Of a stretch of DNA of 64,000 nt, positions 1 to 17,800 are shown in pieces; the first letter of the stretch is position 1, and each line of letters begins with the position of its first letter. Source of the DNA: UQRS01 sp050946935. Its GTDB lineage: Bacteria > Bacillota > Clostridia > Oscillospirales > Acutalibacteraceae. Both the position numbers and the translations under genes were made by a program. Below the pieces are notes generated by a model. The model saw only the letters and a program-made list of their open reading frames with translations. It was not told the origin of the DNA and ran no database searches. The DNA is taken from assembly GCA_050946935.1 (NCBI GenBank), contig JBMNVR010000004.1, forward strand, positions 38,622 through 102,621, read 5' to 3'.

Positions 1-1
1 T

Positions 2-844
2 ACCGCAGCCGAGGCGGCGCGTCAGGCGCGGGATTACGGCAACGATTTTGTCATTCTGGATACGGCCGGCCGGTTGCACATTGACACCGATTTGATGGAG
101 GAGCTGAAACGCATTCAGACGGCGGTTTCTCCGAATGAGATTCTGCTGGTCGTCGATTCGATGACCGGACAGGACGCGGTCAACGTGGCCAAAGCATTCA
201 ACGACCTGCTGGAGATTGACGGTGTTATCCTGACCAAGCTGGATGGTGATACCCGCGGCGGCGCGGCGCTCTCGGTCCGGGCGGTTACCGGCAAGCCGAT
301 CAAATTCGTCGGCACGGGGGAGAAGATGGAGGATCTCGACGAGTTCCATCCCGATCGCATGGCCTCCCGTATACTTGGGATGGGGGATATGCTCTCCCTG
401 ATCGAGCGGGCGGAGATGCAGCTGGACGAGAAGCAGGCGGAGGAAACAGCCCGACGCCTGAAGGAAAACAAATTCGATATGAATGACCTGCTTGACCAGT
501 TCACTCAGATTAAGAAGATGGGTCCTTTAAAGCAGGTTCTGGGCATGATCCCGGGGATGGAAAAGCAACTGCGTGACGTCGACATTGACGACCGTCAGAT
601 GCTGCGGGTAGAGGCGATCATCCACTCTATGACGGTAAAGGAGCGGGCAAAGCCGGATATCATCAACCCCTCCCGCAAGCGGCGGATCGCGGCCGGCGCT
701 GGCACGTCGGTGGAGGAGGTTAACCGTCTCCTCAAGCAATATGAGCAGATGAAAAAGATGTTCAAACAGCTTGGCGGCAAGCCGGGCAAAAAAGGACGCC
801 GGATGAAGCCTGGGCGCTTTCCGGGCGGCTTTCCCGGAATGTAG
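2..844 (+). CDS. ffh: Signal recognition particle GTPase Ffh (5' end outside window)
   Basis: The frame is open from base 2, so this is the C-terminal ~280 residues of Ffh, the SRP54 homologue that binds signal sequences of nascent membrane and secreted proteins and delivers ribosomes to the FtsY receptor. Visible are the GTPase G3 motif DTAGR (just after the window start), the G4/RGG region TKLDGDTRGG, and the methionine-rich M domain ending in a basic Gly/Lys/Arg/Met tail. The upstream P-loop lies outside the window. rpsP follows after 61 nt and khpA after that, a common Firmicutes order. The first ATG inside the window (74) is internal and not the real start. Confidence 0.97.
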   Translation, partial: TAAEAARQARDYGNDFVILDTAGRLHIDTDLMEELKRIQTAVSPNEILLVVDSMTGQDAVNVAKAFNDLLEIDGVILTKLDGDTRGGAALSVRAVTGKPIKFVGTGEKMEDLDEFHPDRMASRILGMGDMLSLIERAEMQLDEKQAEETARRLKENKFDMNDLLDQFTQIKKMGPLKQVLGMIPGMEKQLRDVDIDDRQMLRVEAIIHSMTVKERAKPDIINPSRKRRIAAGAGTSVEEVNRLLKQYEQMKKMFKQLGGKPGKKGRRMKPGRFPGGFPGM

Positions 845-905
845 ATTTGCTTCAAAGGTGTACAAAGCCATAGAAGATAGAGATTCTGACGAGGAGGTGC
901 AAGCA

Positions 906-1145
906 ATGGTTAAAATCAGACTCCGCCGCATGGGCGCGAAGAAGAATCCGTATTACCGCATCGTTGTTGCGGATTCCCGCTCGCCGCGCGACGGCCGCTG
1001 CATTGAGGAGATTGGCACATACGATCCGACCAAGGATCCGGCGGTTGTGACGGTCGACGCCGAAAAGGCGAAGACCTGGATCTCCAACGGTGCGCAGCCG
1101 ACCGATACGGTCCGGGCGCTGCTCAAGAAGAACGGCGTGCTTTAA
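906..1145 (+). CDS. rpsP: 30S ribosomal protein S16
   Basis: S16 is an assembly protein of the 30S body that contacts 16S rRNA. The 79-residue product starts MVKIRLRRMGAKKNPYYRIV and contains the family signature RIVVADSRSPRDGR. The ATG at 906 is chosen because GAGGAGGTG ends about 5 nt upstream. The frame stays open upstream to 858, but that extension has no ribosome-binding site and is not conserved in S16. It lies between ffh and khpA, so cotranscription with ffh is likely. Confidence 0.97.
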   Translation: MVKIRLRRMGAKKNPYYRIVVADSRSPRDGRCIEEIGTYDPTKDPAVVTVDAEKAKTWISNGAQPTDTVRALLKKNGVL

Positions 1146-1174
1146 TTTCTCACGTCCGCGAAAGGGAAAAAGAA

Positions 1175-1217
1175 GGCACCATGCCTCCGCCCGGCTTTTT
1201 CGGCGGGGAATGGTGCC
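1175..1217 (+). terminator. Stem-loop after rpsP (attenuator-like)
   Basis: GGCACCAT (1175-1182) pairs with ATGGTGCC (1210-1217), with a GC-rich inner stem (CCGCC/GGCGG). A run of six T begins about 12 nt after the stem, so this may be a weak terminator or an mRNA-processing hairpin between rpsP and khpA. Confidence 0.45.
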
Positions 1218-1395
1218 GGATTGACCCTTTTTTGGCCGGGCTGGGAAAACGGGAAAATCAGAGGACGATTCTGTGAAAACGTGTTTTCACTTTGTTTTGA
1301 GCCTTGACCGATCCGACGCAGCGGTGCTTTCGGGGGGGACAGGCTTCTATTGCTCTTAAAAGAAAGGATGCCTTTTCAAAGGCAGGGTGGGAAAG

Positions 1396-1629
1396 ATGAA
1401 AGAATTGCTGGTAGCAATCGCGCAAGGCTTGGTTGAAGATCCGAGCCAGGTCACCGTCACAGTGGACGAGCCGGACGAGGAAAACGTCGTGGTTTACCAC
1501 CTTCATGTGGCGGAGGGGGACATGGGCCGCGTCATCGGCAAACAGGGTCGGATCGCCAAAGCGATCCGTACTGTGATGCGCGCCGCCGCCAACCGCAATA
1601 ATGACAAGGTTGCGGTGGAAATCGACTGA
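1396..1629 (+). CDS. khpA: KH-domain RNA-binding protein KhpA (YlqC family)
   Basis: This small single-KH RNA-binding protein (77 aa) pairs with KhpB/Jag in Firmicutes to bind RNAs linked to cell elongation and division. The KH signature GxxG is seen in GRVIGKQGR, about residues 45-53, followed by the conserved helix AKAIRTVMRAAA. The ATG at 1396 is used; a GTG at 1387 is in frame, but the GGTGG around it looks like the ribosome-binding site for 1396. The position behind ffh-rpsP matches other Clostridia. A strong terminator follows at 1731, closing the unit. The partner khpB is not in the window. Confidence 0.92.
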   Translation: MKELLVAIAQGLVEDPSQVTVTVDEPDEENVVVYHLHVAEGDMGRVIGKQGRIAKAIRTVMRAAANRNNDKVAVEID

Positions 1630-1730
1630 GATTTCCGGTTATTTCGGATTTTATACAAGATGAGGTTTCGCCGCCGTCCCATAAGGAATGATTTCCTTGA
1701 AAAGCGGCCTTTTTGCGACGAAAGGCGTCA

Positions 1731-1776
1731 AACGCCCACGAAATGCGTCAAGCATGATCGTGGGCGTTTTCTTTTT
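1731..1776 (+). terminator. Rho-independent terminator after khpA
   Basis: AACGCCCACGA (1731-1741) pairs perfectly with TCGTGGGCGTT (1758-1768) and is followed by TTTCTTTTT. It ends the ffh-rpsP-khpA unit. Confidence 0.9.
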
Positions 1777-1993
1777 GGGCACTTTGCGGTTTTGCAGCAA
1801 GAATAAATCCCGGTTTTGCAAAGCTGTATGATGCCGCAAGGCCGGCGCCCTGCAAGAAAGATGCGAAGCAAAACCGGGATATTTCCGCGAGGAACAAGCG
1901 CTTCCTTGTGGGGTGGCATGTGCACGGATACTTCCATTCTTTATAACGCGCCGCCTGTTTCCACCCGGAGCGGCAGGGGGTGAAAACCATATT

Positions 1994-2191
1994 CTATTTT
2001 ATGCCGTTGGTTTCTACAGAAGAGAAAGGCTGCCCGGCGTCTTCGCCGCCCGGGCCGTCGCGGCGCTCGCGGTCATCCGGCGTGTTCTGCAGGCCGGTGG
2101 TGATCCACTGGTTGTCGCCGGCGTTTTTTTGATTCTTTGGCCGGATGACCTCCCGGCTTTTATCGGATGACTGTTTTTGAGGGGGAAGCAT
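1994..2191 (-). CDS. Small hydrophilic protein of unknown function (65 aa)
   Basis: This is a short minus-strand gene not matched to any known function. The ATG at 2191 has a near-ideal ribosome-binding site, GAGGTGA (2198-2204), about 6 nt upstream; the longer GTG start at 2200 would overlap that site. The product is very polar, rich in Gln, Asn, Asp, Arg and Gly, with an NTPDDRERRDGPGG stretch and no membrane segment or signal peptide, so it is probably unstructured. It stands alone between the khpA terminator and the rpoB promoter. A weak TATACT -10-like hexamer lies upstream (2219-2224 on the complement). It could still be a chance ORF; the ribosome-binding site is the main support. Confidence 0.5.
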   Translation of the reverse strand: MLPPQKQSSDKSREVIRPKNQKNAGDNQWITTGLQNTPDDRERRDGPGGEDAGQPFSSVETNGIK

Positions 2192-2254
2192 ACGGATCAC
2201 CTCGTTCGTGTAAAATTCAGTATATAGTGTGTCCCGCTCTACCGCTTTTCATGT

Positions 2255-2293
2255 AAAAACCGACGGCTTTGTTTCCAAAACCGCCGGTTTTTT
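2255..2293. terminator. Bidirectional terminator-like hairpin upstream of rpoB
   Basis: An A-rich/CCGACGG arm near 2255-2266 pairs with CCGCCGGTTTTTT (2281-2293), with one mismatch on the plus strand and a G-U pair on the minus strand. It has T runs in both directions and may insulate rpoB from upstream reading. Confidence 0.5.
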
Positions 2294-2355
2294 AGGTATA
2301 TATCCCAAAAAGAGGAAATTTATTCAAAAAAGCATAAAAAGCAGGAGAATATCTC

Positions 2356-2384
2356 TTGACTATTGAAACGAAATGTATTAAAAT
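2356..2384 (+). promoter_or_regulatory. Sigma-A promoter of rpoBC
   Basis: TTGACT (2356-2361), a 17-nt spacer and TAAAAT (2379-2384). It leaves a leader of roughly 155 nt before the rpoB ATG. The leader is AT-rich and I see no recognised riboswitch in it. Confidence 0.8.
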
Positions 2385-2545
2385 AGTAAAATGCCTAATA
2401 ATGGACACCTATGCCTCGTTTGTTAAATTCAATTTCTGAATTGCATTATATAGCAGGGGGGTGTAAATGTCAAGAATTATTTTAATTCACAGGTTTTGGA
2501 AAGCGCTCCGCCTTCCATAAAAATAAGAAGGAGTGATTTAAGCCT

Positions 2546-6274
<3,729 letters not shown>

Positions 6275-6289
6275 GGAGGTATTGTCTGA

Positions 6290-9874
<3,585 letters not shown>

Positions 9875-9911
9875 ACCGTAATTCTTCGGACGGTCGGTGC
9901 CGTTCGCTGCA

Positions 9912-9950
9912 GGATTTGAGGTGAAAAGGATGTCTTTTCACCTCAAATCC
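9912..9950. repeat. Perfect 17-bp inverted repeat between rpoC and rpsL
   Basis: Bases 9912-9928 are perfectly complementary to 9934-9950 around a 5-nt loop (GATGT). No T tract follows, so it is not a typical intrinsic terminator. It may be an RNase III processing or mRNA-stability hairpin, or a partial terminator. Confidence 0.85.
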
Positions 9951-9992
9951 CTGTGAAATGGGTATAAATCCGGTAAAAAATAAAAATATTGC

Positions 9993-10020
9993 TTGACAAA
10001 TCACTGGATTTGGTGATAAA
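9993..10020 (+). promoter_or_regulatory. Promoter upstream of rpsL
   Basis: A consensus TTGACA (9993-9998) is followed after 16 nt by GATAAA (10015-10020). A TATAAT at 10024 is too far from this -35 to pair with it. It would drive rpsL-rpsG-fusA independently of rpoBC. Confidence 0.65.
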
Positions 10021-10090
10021 CTTTATAATTGCGTGGAATAGTGTTTAATGCTGTTCTTAGCAATTATTTTTTATGCGAGGAGGTGTAAGT

Positions 10091-10513
10091 TTGCCAACCT
10101 TTAATCAGTTAGTACGGAACGGCCGTGAAACGATCGAGAAAAAGGCTAAGGCGCCTGCGCTGAACAAGGGATACAATTCCCAGAAGCGCCGTCTGACCGA
10201 CAACGATTCTCCGCAGAAGCGGGGCGTCTGCACCGCGGTTAAGACCATGAACCCGAAGAAGCCGAACTCTGCGATCCGGAAGGTCGCCAGGGTGCGTCTC
10301 TCGAACGGAATCGAAGTTACGTCCTACATCCCCGGCGTGGGCCACAACCTGCAGGAGCACAGCGTGGTTCTCATCCGCGGAGGAAGAGTTAAGGATCTCC
10401 CGGGTGTGCGTTATCACATTGTCCGCGGAACCCTCGACGCGCAGGGCGTTGCCGGCAGAATGCAGGCCCGTTCAAAGTACGGCGCGAAACGGCCGAAGGG
10501 CAGCGCCAAGTAA
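10091..10513 (+). CDS. rpsL: 30S ribosomal protein S12
   Basis: S12 lies at the 30S decoding centre and shapes tRNA selection. The TTG start at 10091 gives the family N-terminus (M)PTFNQLVRNGR and has GAGGAGGT (10077-10084) 6 nt upstream. The upstream ATG at 10073 overlaps that site and is rejected. The product is 140 aa. The decoding loops PKKPNSA and GRVKDLPGVRYH keep the lysines whose replacement gives streptomycin resistance elsewhere, so a sensitive-type allele is predicted. It is followed by rpsG and fusA in the classical str order. Confidence 0.97.
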   Translation: MPTFNQLVRNGRETIEKKAKAPALNKGYNSQKRRLTDNDSPQKRGVCTAVKTMNPKKPNSAIRKVARVRLSNGIEVTSYIPGVGHNLQEHSVVLIRGGRVKDLPGVRYHIVRGTLDAQGVAGRMQARSKYGAKRPKGSAK

Positions 10514-10672
10514 TCGGTACATTTTGTACCGGAATGAAAACAGACGAATTCTCTGCTGCATGAATCCGTGCGGCGGCGTTACAATATATATGTAAACGCC
10601 TCCTGCCCGGTGCTAACGGGATTTGTCACTCGAGTACCTATGATATCATTTTATGTGAAGGAGGGAAGTACA

Positions 10673-11143
10673 GTGCCGAGAAGAGGTTTTATCGCAAAGC
10701 GGGACGTTTTGCCGGATCCGCTTTACAATTCCAAGATGGTGACCCGTCTGATCAACAACATCATGCTGGACGGTAAGAAGGGCGTTGCCCAGAAGATCGT
10801 TTATGGTGCTTTCGACATTATCGGGGAGAAGACCGGGAAAGAGCCGCTGGAAGTTTTTGAACAGGCTATGGAGAATGTTATGCCCCAGTTGGAGGTTAAG
10901 GCTGTCCGTAAGGGCGGCGCGACCTATCAGGTTCCGTTTGAGGTCCGCCCCGAGCGGAAGCAGACGCTGGGTCTCCGTTGGCTGACCGCCTACAGCCGCA
11001 CCCGTTCCGAGAGAACGATGAGGGAGCGTCTGGCAGGCGAGATCCTGGATGCCGTCAACGAACAGGGCGGCGCGTTCAAGAAACGTGAGGATACCCACAA
11101 GATGGCCGAGGCCAACAAGGCTTTCGCCCATTACAGATGGTAG
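10673..11143 (+). CDS. rpsG: 30S ribosomal protein S7
   Basis: S7 initiates assembly of the 30S head and lines the E site. The GTG start at 10673 gives the conserved N-terminus (M)PRRGFIAKRDVLPDP and a 156-aa protein of standard length. AAGGAGGG lies about 7 nt upstream. The frame is open back to 10568 but the extra residues have no counterpart in S7. The ~160 nt leader between rpsL and rpsG shows no clear terminator, so cotranscription is likely. Confidence 0.97.
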   Translation: MPRRGFIAKRDVLPDPLYNSKMVTRLINNIMLDGKKGVAQKIVYGAFDIIGEKTGKEPLEVFEQAMENVMPQLEVKAVRKGGATYQVPFEVRPERKQTLGLRWLTAYSRTRSERTMRERLAGEILDAVNEQGGAFKKREDTHKMAEANKAFAHYRW

Positions 11144-11205
11144 TTTTCGTTTTGCGCGCGGCGCATGACAAAGCAGAATTTTTCTTAATTTATTAGGAGG
11201 ACAAT

Positions 11206-13287
<2,082 letters not shown>

Positions 13288-13304
13288 TTTTTTCCTGAAA
13301 ATAC

Positions 13305-13333
13305 TTGCTTTTTTCCTTGCAACTTGCTATTAT
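13305..13333 (+). promoter_or_regulatory. Promoter of tuf
   Basis: TTGCTT (13305-13310), 17-nt spacer, TATTAT (13328-13333), in the 92-nt gap between fusA and tuf. It would allow extra EF-Tu synthesis. Confidence 0.6.
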
Positions 13334-13379
13334 ATATGCAAGTACTCTGATTATTTATTATTATAAGGAGGAGTTTCAA

Positions 13380-14579
13380 ATGGCAAAGGCACATTTTGAA
13401 CGTACCAAACCCCATGTAAACATCGGTACCATCGGTCACGTTGACCATGGTAAGACCACTTTGACCGCTGCGATTACTCGTTACCTCGGCCTCAAGGGTC
13501 AGGCCGACTATGTCGATTATGCCAACATCGACAAGGCACCGGAGGAGCGGGAGCGCGGTATCACCATCAACACCTCTCACGTTGAGTATGAGACCGACAC
13601 TCGTCACTATGCCCACGTCGACTGCCCCGGACACGCTGACTATGTCAAGAACATGATCACCGGCGCGGCGCAGATGGACGGCGCGATCCTTGTTATCGCC
13701 GCGACCGACGGCCCGATGGCGCAGACCAAGGAGCATCTGCTTCTGGCCCGTCAGGTTGGCGTTCCGTATATCGTTGTCTTCATGAACAAGTGCGATCAGG
13801 TTGACGACGAGGAGCTGCTCGAGCTGGTCGAGATGGAAATCCGCGAGACCCTCGACAAGTACGAGTTCCCGGGCGACGATACCCCGATCATCAAGGGTTC
13901 TGCGCTGAAGGCGCTCGAGTGCCCGGCAGATCCCAGTGATCCGGCCTTCAAGCCGATTGCTGAGCTGATGGACGCTGTTGACAGCTATATCCCGACTCCG
14001 GATCGGAAAGCGGATCTGCCTTTCATCATGCCGGTTGAGGATGTCTTCACCATCACCGGACGCGGCACCGTCGCCACTGGTAGAGTGGAGCGCGGCCAGT
14101 TGAAGACCGGTGAGGAAGTTGAAATCGTCGGTCTGGCGGAGAAAGCCAGCAAGACGGTTGTTACCGGTATCGAAATGTTCCGCAAGATCCTCGATTACGC
14201 TGAGACTGGCGACAACATCGGCGCCCTCCTCCGCGGTATTCAGAGAAACGAGATCGAGCGTGGACAGGTTCTTGCGAAGCCCGGTTCCATCAACCCGCAC
14301 ACCAAGTTCCATGGTCAGGTATACGTCCTGAGCAAGGATGAAGGCGGCCGTCACACCCCCTTCTTCAACAACTATCGTCCGCAGTTCTACTTCCGTACCA
14401 CCGATGTTACCGGTGTGATCTCTCTGCCCGAGGGCGTTGAGATGTGCATGCCTGGCGATAACGTTGAGATGGACGTTGAGCTGATCACTCCGATCGCGAT
14501 CGAGGAAGGCCTCCGCTTCGCTATCCGCGAAGGCGGCCGTACTGTCGGTTCGGGCGTTGTTACCAAGATTAACGGCTAA
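13380..14579 (+). CDS. tuf: Elongation factor Tu
   Basis: EF-Tu delivers aminoacyl-tRNA to the ribosome. The 399-aa product has G1 GHVDHGKTT near residue 19, G3 DCPGHADY and G4 NKCD, then beta-barrel domains 2 and 3 ending GSGVVTKING. The ATG at 13380 follows AAGGAGGAG with good spacing; the ORF is open upstream to 13305 but that part contains the promoter. Two terminators follow. Confidence 0.99.
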   Translation: MAKAHFERTKPHVNIGTIGHVDHGKTTLTAAITRYLGLKGQADYVDYANIDKAPEERERGITINTSHVEYETDTRHYAHVDCPGHADYVKNMITGAAQMDGAILVIAATDGPMAQTKEHLLLARQVGVPYIVVFMNKCDQVDDEELLELVEMEIRETLDKYEFPGDDTPIIKGSALKALECPADPSDPAFKPIAELMDAVDSYIPTPDRKADLPFIMPVEDVFTITGRGTVATGRVERGQLKTGEEVEIVGLAEKASKTVVTGIEMFRKILDYAETGDNIGALLRGIQRNEIERGQVLAKPGSINPHTKFHGQVYVLSKDEGGRHTPFFNNYRPQFYFRTTDVTGVISLPEGVEMCMPGDNVEMDVELITPIAIEEGLRFAIREGGRTVGSGVVTKING

Positions 14580-14607
14580 GCAATTACCGCGATAGTATTG
14601 CATAAGC

Positions 14608-14660
14608 AAACAGCCGCCCAGTCGAGAGAGGGAATGCCTCTTTCGACGGCGGCTGTTTTT
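14608..14660 (+). terminator. Terminator of tuf
   Basis: AAACAGCCGCC (14608-14618) pairs with GGCGGCTGTTT (14648-14658), with a further internal GTCGAGAGAGG/CCTCTTTCGAC stem having one mismatch. TTTTT follows. Confidence 0.9.
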
Positions 14661-14726
14661 CGTTGCTGAGGAATTGCCGCCGCGGAGGCTGCGACATCAC
14701 GTCTTATTCTATTCTGGAAGATTTTT

Positions 14727-14757
14727 AAAGGATTGCTAGATTTGGCAATCCTTTTTT
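14727..14757 (+). terminator. Second terminator-like hairpin after tuf
   Basis: AAAGGATTGC (14727-14736) pairs with GCAATCCTTT (14745-14754) and is followed by T residues. It is probably a backup terminator. Confidence 0.75.
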
Positions 14758-14792
14758 GTGCATTTTGCCATCCGCCTTTTCTGGGAATTCTG

Positions 14793-14821
14793 TTGAATCT
14801 TTTTGTTCCTGATGATATAAT
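14793..14821 (+). promoter_or_regulatory. Promoter of the CotH/dockerin gene
   Basis: TTGAAT (14793-14798), 17-nt spacer, TATAAT (14816-14821), 60 nt before the ATG at 14881. Confidence 0.75.
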
Positions 14822-14880
14822 ATAAGCTGTGGATTTGGAATTTTTTATACAAATTTTACAAAACGGATGGAGCTGTCATT

Positions 14881-17800
14881 ATGGAAGAAAGATTGAGCAA
14901 ACTGACTGCACTGGCACTGTGTATTGTTATGGCGCTTTCCTGCTGTCTGCCGGGTCTGACGGTCGCCGCAGCGGGGGAAACGGGGGAGCCTTCGTATACC
15001 GCGCCGACGAATCTGCCGGCGATGTATGTCGACCTGGAAAATGGTTTCCCACAGGAGAATATTGATAAAGAGACCTACATTGGGGCAAAAATCTCGCTGG
15101 TCGGGGCGGAAGGCTACGATGACCTGATCGAGGTGGCCGGCAGTATGAAAGGTCGCGGAAATTACTCCTGGTCAGCTGAGAAAAAGCCGTATGCTTTGAA
15201 ATTTGAAAGCAAGACGGATCTGCTTGGTATGGGCAAGGCCAAAAAATGGGTTTTGATCGCCAACTACTGGGACAAGACCATGCTTCGCAACTATGTCACC
15301 CTGACACTGGCGGCAGAAATGGGCCTTAAATACACAACCGAGGTGCGGTTTGTCGATCTCTATGTCAATGGGGTTTATCGCGGCAACTACCTTTTGACCG
15401 AAAAGGTGGAAATCGGTAAAGAGCGCGTGAATGTGGATGATGAGAACGGCGGCGTTCTGTTTGAAATTGAGCAGGAGTATCGCCACAATTCCGAGTGCGA
15501 TTACTGCCATCAAACCCCCAGCGGCGTCCATCTGACCTATAAAGAGCCGGAGTATGAGAGCGATGAAGAGGGCGAGATTTTCAACACCGCCTTTATCCAG
15601 AACATGATGAACACCATGAATCCGGTTTTGGACACCATCGACGCTTCGCTGTCGCAGGGGTATGCGGCCTATTCGCAATATATTGACGTTGAATCCTTCG
15701 TCGACTGGTATATCCTGAATGAATTTGCCAAAAACTATGATTCCCAGTTCGTCACGAGCTGCTACTGCTATTATGACCCCACGGACGGCCTGCTGCACAT
15801 GGGACCCGCATGGGATTACGATACCTGTTACGGAAATCAGTCGGGCGATGGCTATGGCGTGCCGGAGGGATATCTGATTTCTACGGGTTCGCCCTGGTAC
15901 CGCATGCTTATGGGGGATGAGACCTTTCTGAACCTGGTTAAAGCGCGCTGGACCGAGCTGAAGGCGGACGGCACGATCTACAGCTCAATGCAGAGCATTC
16001 TGGACGGGGCAGAGCTGATCGCCGAGTCGCAGGTGCTGAATAACGAGGCTTGGCCGAATATGCTGCTGACCGACGGCCCGCGCGGCGGCAAGCAGAACGT
16101 CTATTACACCTATAAAGAGGAGGTTGACTACCTCCGTAAATTTGTGGCGATGCGCACCCTCTGGCTGGATGAAGAATGGAATACGGCTCCGGATACATCT
16201 GCCAACAAACTGGATAGTATCCGGATGATTGCCAACGGACTGTTGATTGACAATTCCATGTCCATCGACGCCAGCTATTTTACACAGGCGTACGAACTCT
16301 ATGTCCGTCTGAACGATGCGGAAAAGGCGCAGCTTTCGGATGAAATCAACCGGATGTTTGATGATTATGAGGTGTTCGCGGTTGAGTCGGCCATCCAAAG
16401 TGCGGCGGCTATCACGTCTTACAATCAGAAGAATATTGTAGCGGACGCCCGGCGGCTGTATGACGCTCTGCCGGAGGAGAAAAAGAGCGAAATCACCAAT
16501 TACGCCGATCTTCTCGCGGCGGAGGCGAAGGTGCTGGAGCTTGCGGCCGAGATGGGCATTGCCAATGTGTCGCAGAACGAGATCACGGATTGGATTCTTG
16601 CTGATTCTGTAACGGCGCCGGCGGGCTTTGGTACAAATGAGAACGTAGGAAATCTTTTTGACGGGTTGACTTCGACCAAATATTGTACCGATTTCCCCGA
16701 CTCCCTGACCATCCAGTGGCAGATGGAGACGCCGGCCGCGGTCAGCGTATACGCACTGGCCACGGCGAACGACTCGCCCGAACGGACGCCCAAGGCGTGG
16801 ACGCTGGAAGGCTCTAACAACGGCGAAACCTGGACGGTGGTTGACCGGGTAGAGGACGCCGCCATGCCGGAGGAATATTTTACTTATAAAGAATTTTTTG
16901 TTGATACGCCGGATGTCTATTCTTACTATCGGATGGTTGTTACCGAGACGATGGATGCGCGGATTCTGCAATTCTCCGAGCTGATGCTTGGCGGTTCGAT
17001 GGACGAGGAGGTTTCTGCTGTCGTTGCCGCGATCGACGCGCTCGGTTCGATCACATCTCTGGAGCGGAAGGCGGAGGTAACGGCGGCCCGCGTGGCTTAC
17101 GATGCCCTGGATGACTTCCAAAAGGTATTTGTCAACAACTATACGATGCTGGTCGCGGCAGAGGCCGCCATCCTCAAGCTGGAGGGCGGCAGCACAGCGC
17201 TGAACGCGGTAATCGGGCAGATTGACCAGATTGGCGAGGTTTCCTCGCTTGACAACAAAGCTGCGGTGGAGGCCGCTCGTGCGGCCTATGACGCCCTTTC
17301 GGACGCAGAGAAAGCGCTGGTAACAAATTATGATGTGCTCACCGCAGCCGAAGCGGCCATTGCCGTTTTGCAAAAGACTGCCAACGACAAGGCGGCTGCA
17401 GCCGCGGTAGACGCCCTGATTGACGCGATCGGGGAGGTGACCTCCAAGGAGCAGGCAGAGGAGATTCAGGCGGCCCGTGCGGCTTACCGCGCGCTGACCC
17501 CCAAGCAGAAAACCTATGTGGAGAAGCTGGATGTCCTTGTCGCAGCCGAAACGGCGCTGAGCCAGATCGACCTGCTCCCCAATGTGCTGGAGACCATCGG
17601 CGCCATCAGCGATCCGGTGACCCACCGTGACGGCCCGATGATCCGCAAGGCGCGGGAGCTGTATGACGCCCTGCCGGAGGGGGATCGGCCTTCTGTAACC
17701 AACTATGCTGCGCTCACTGCGGCTGAAACAGCGCTGGAGGTGCTCTATGCCGCCTTTGATGTGGAGGTGCAGTTCAATACCGCGCGCGGAACCTTTTCTA

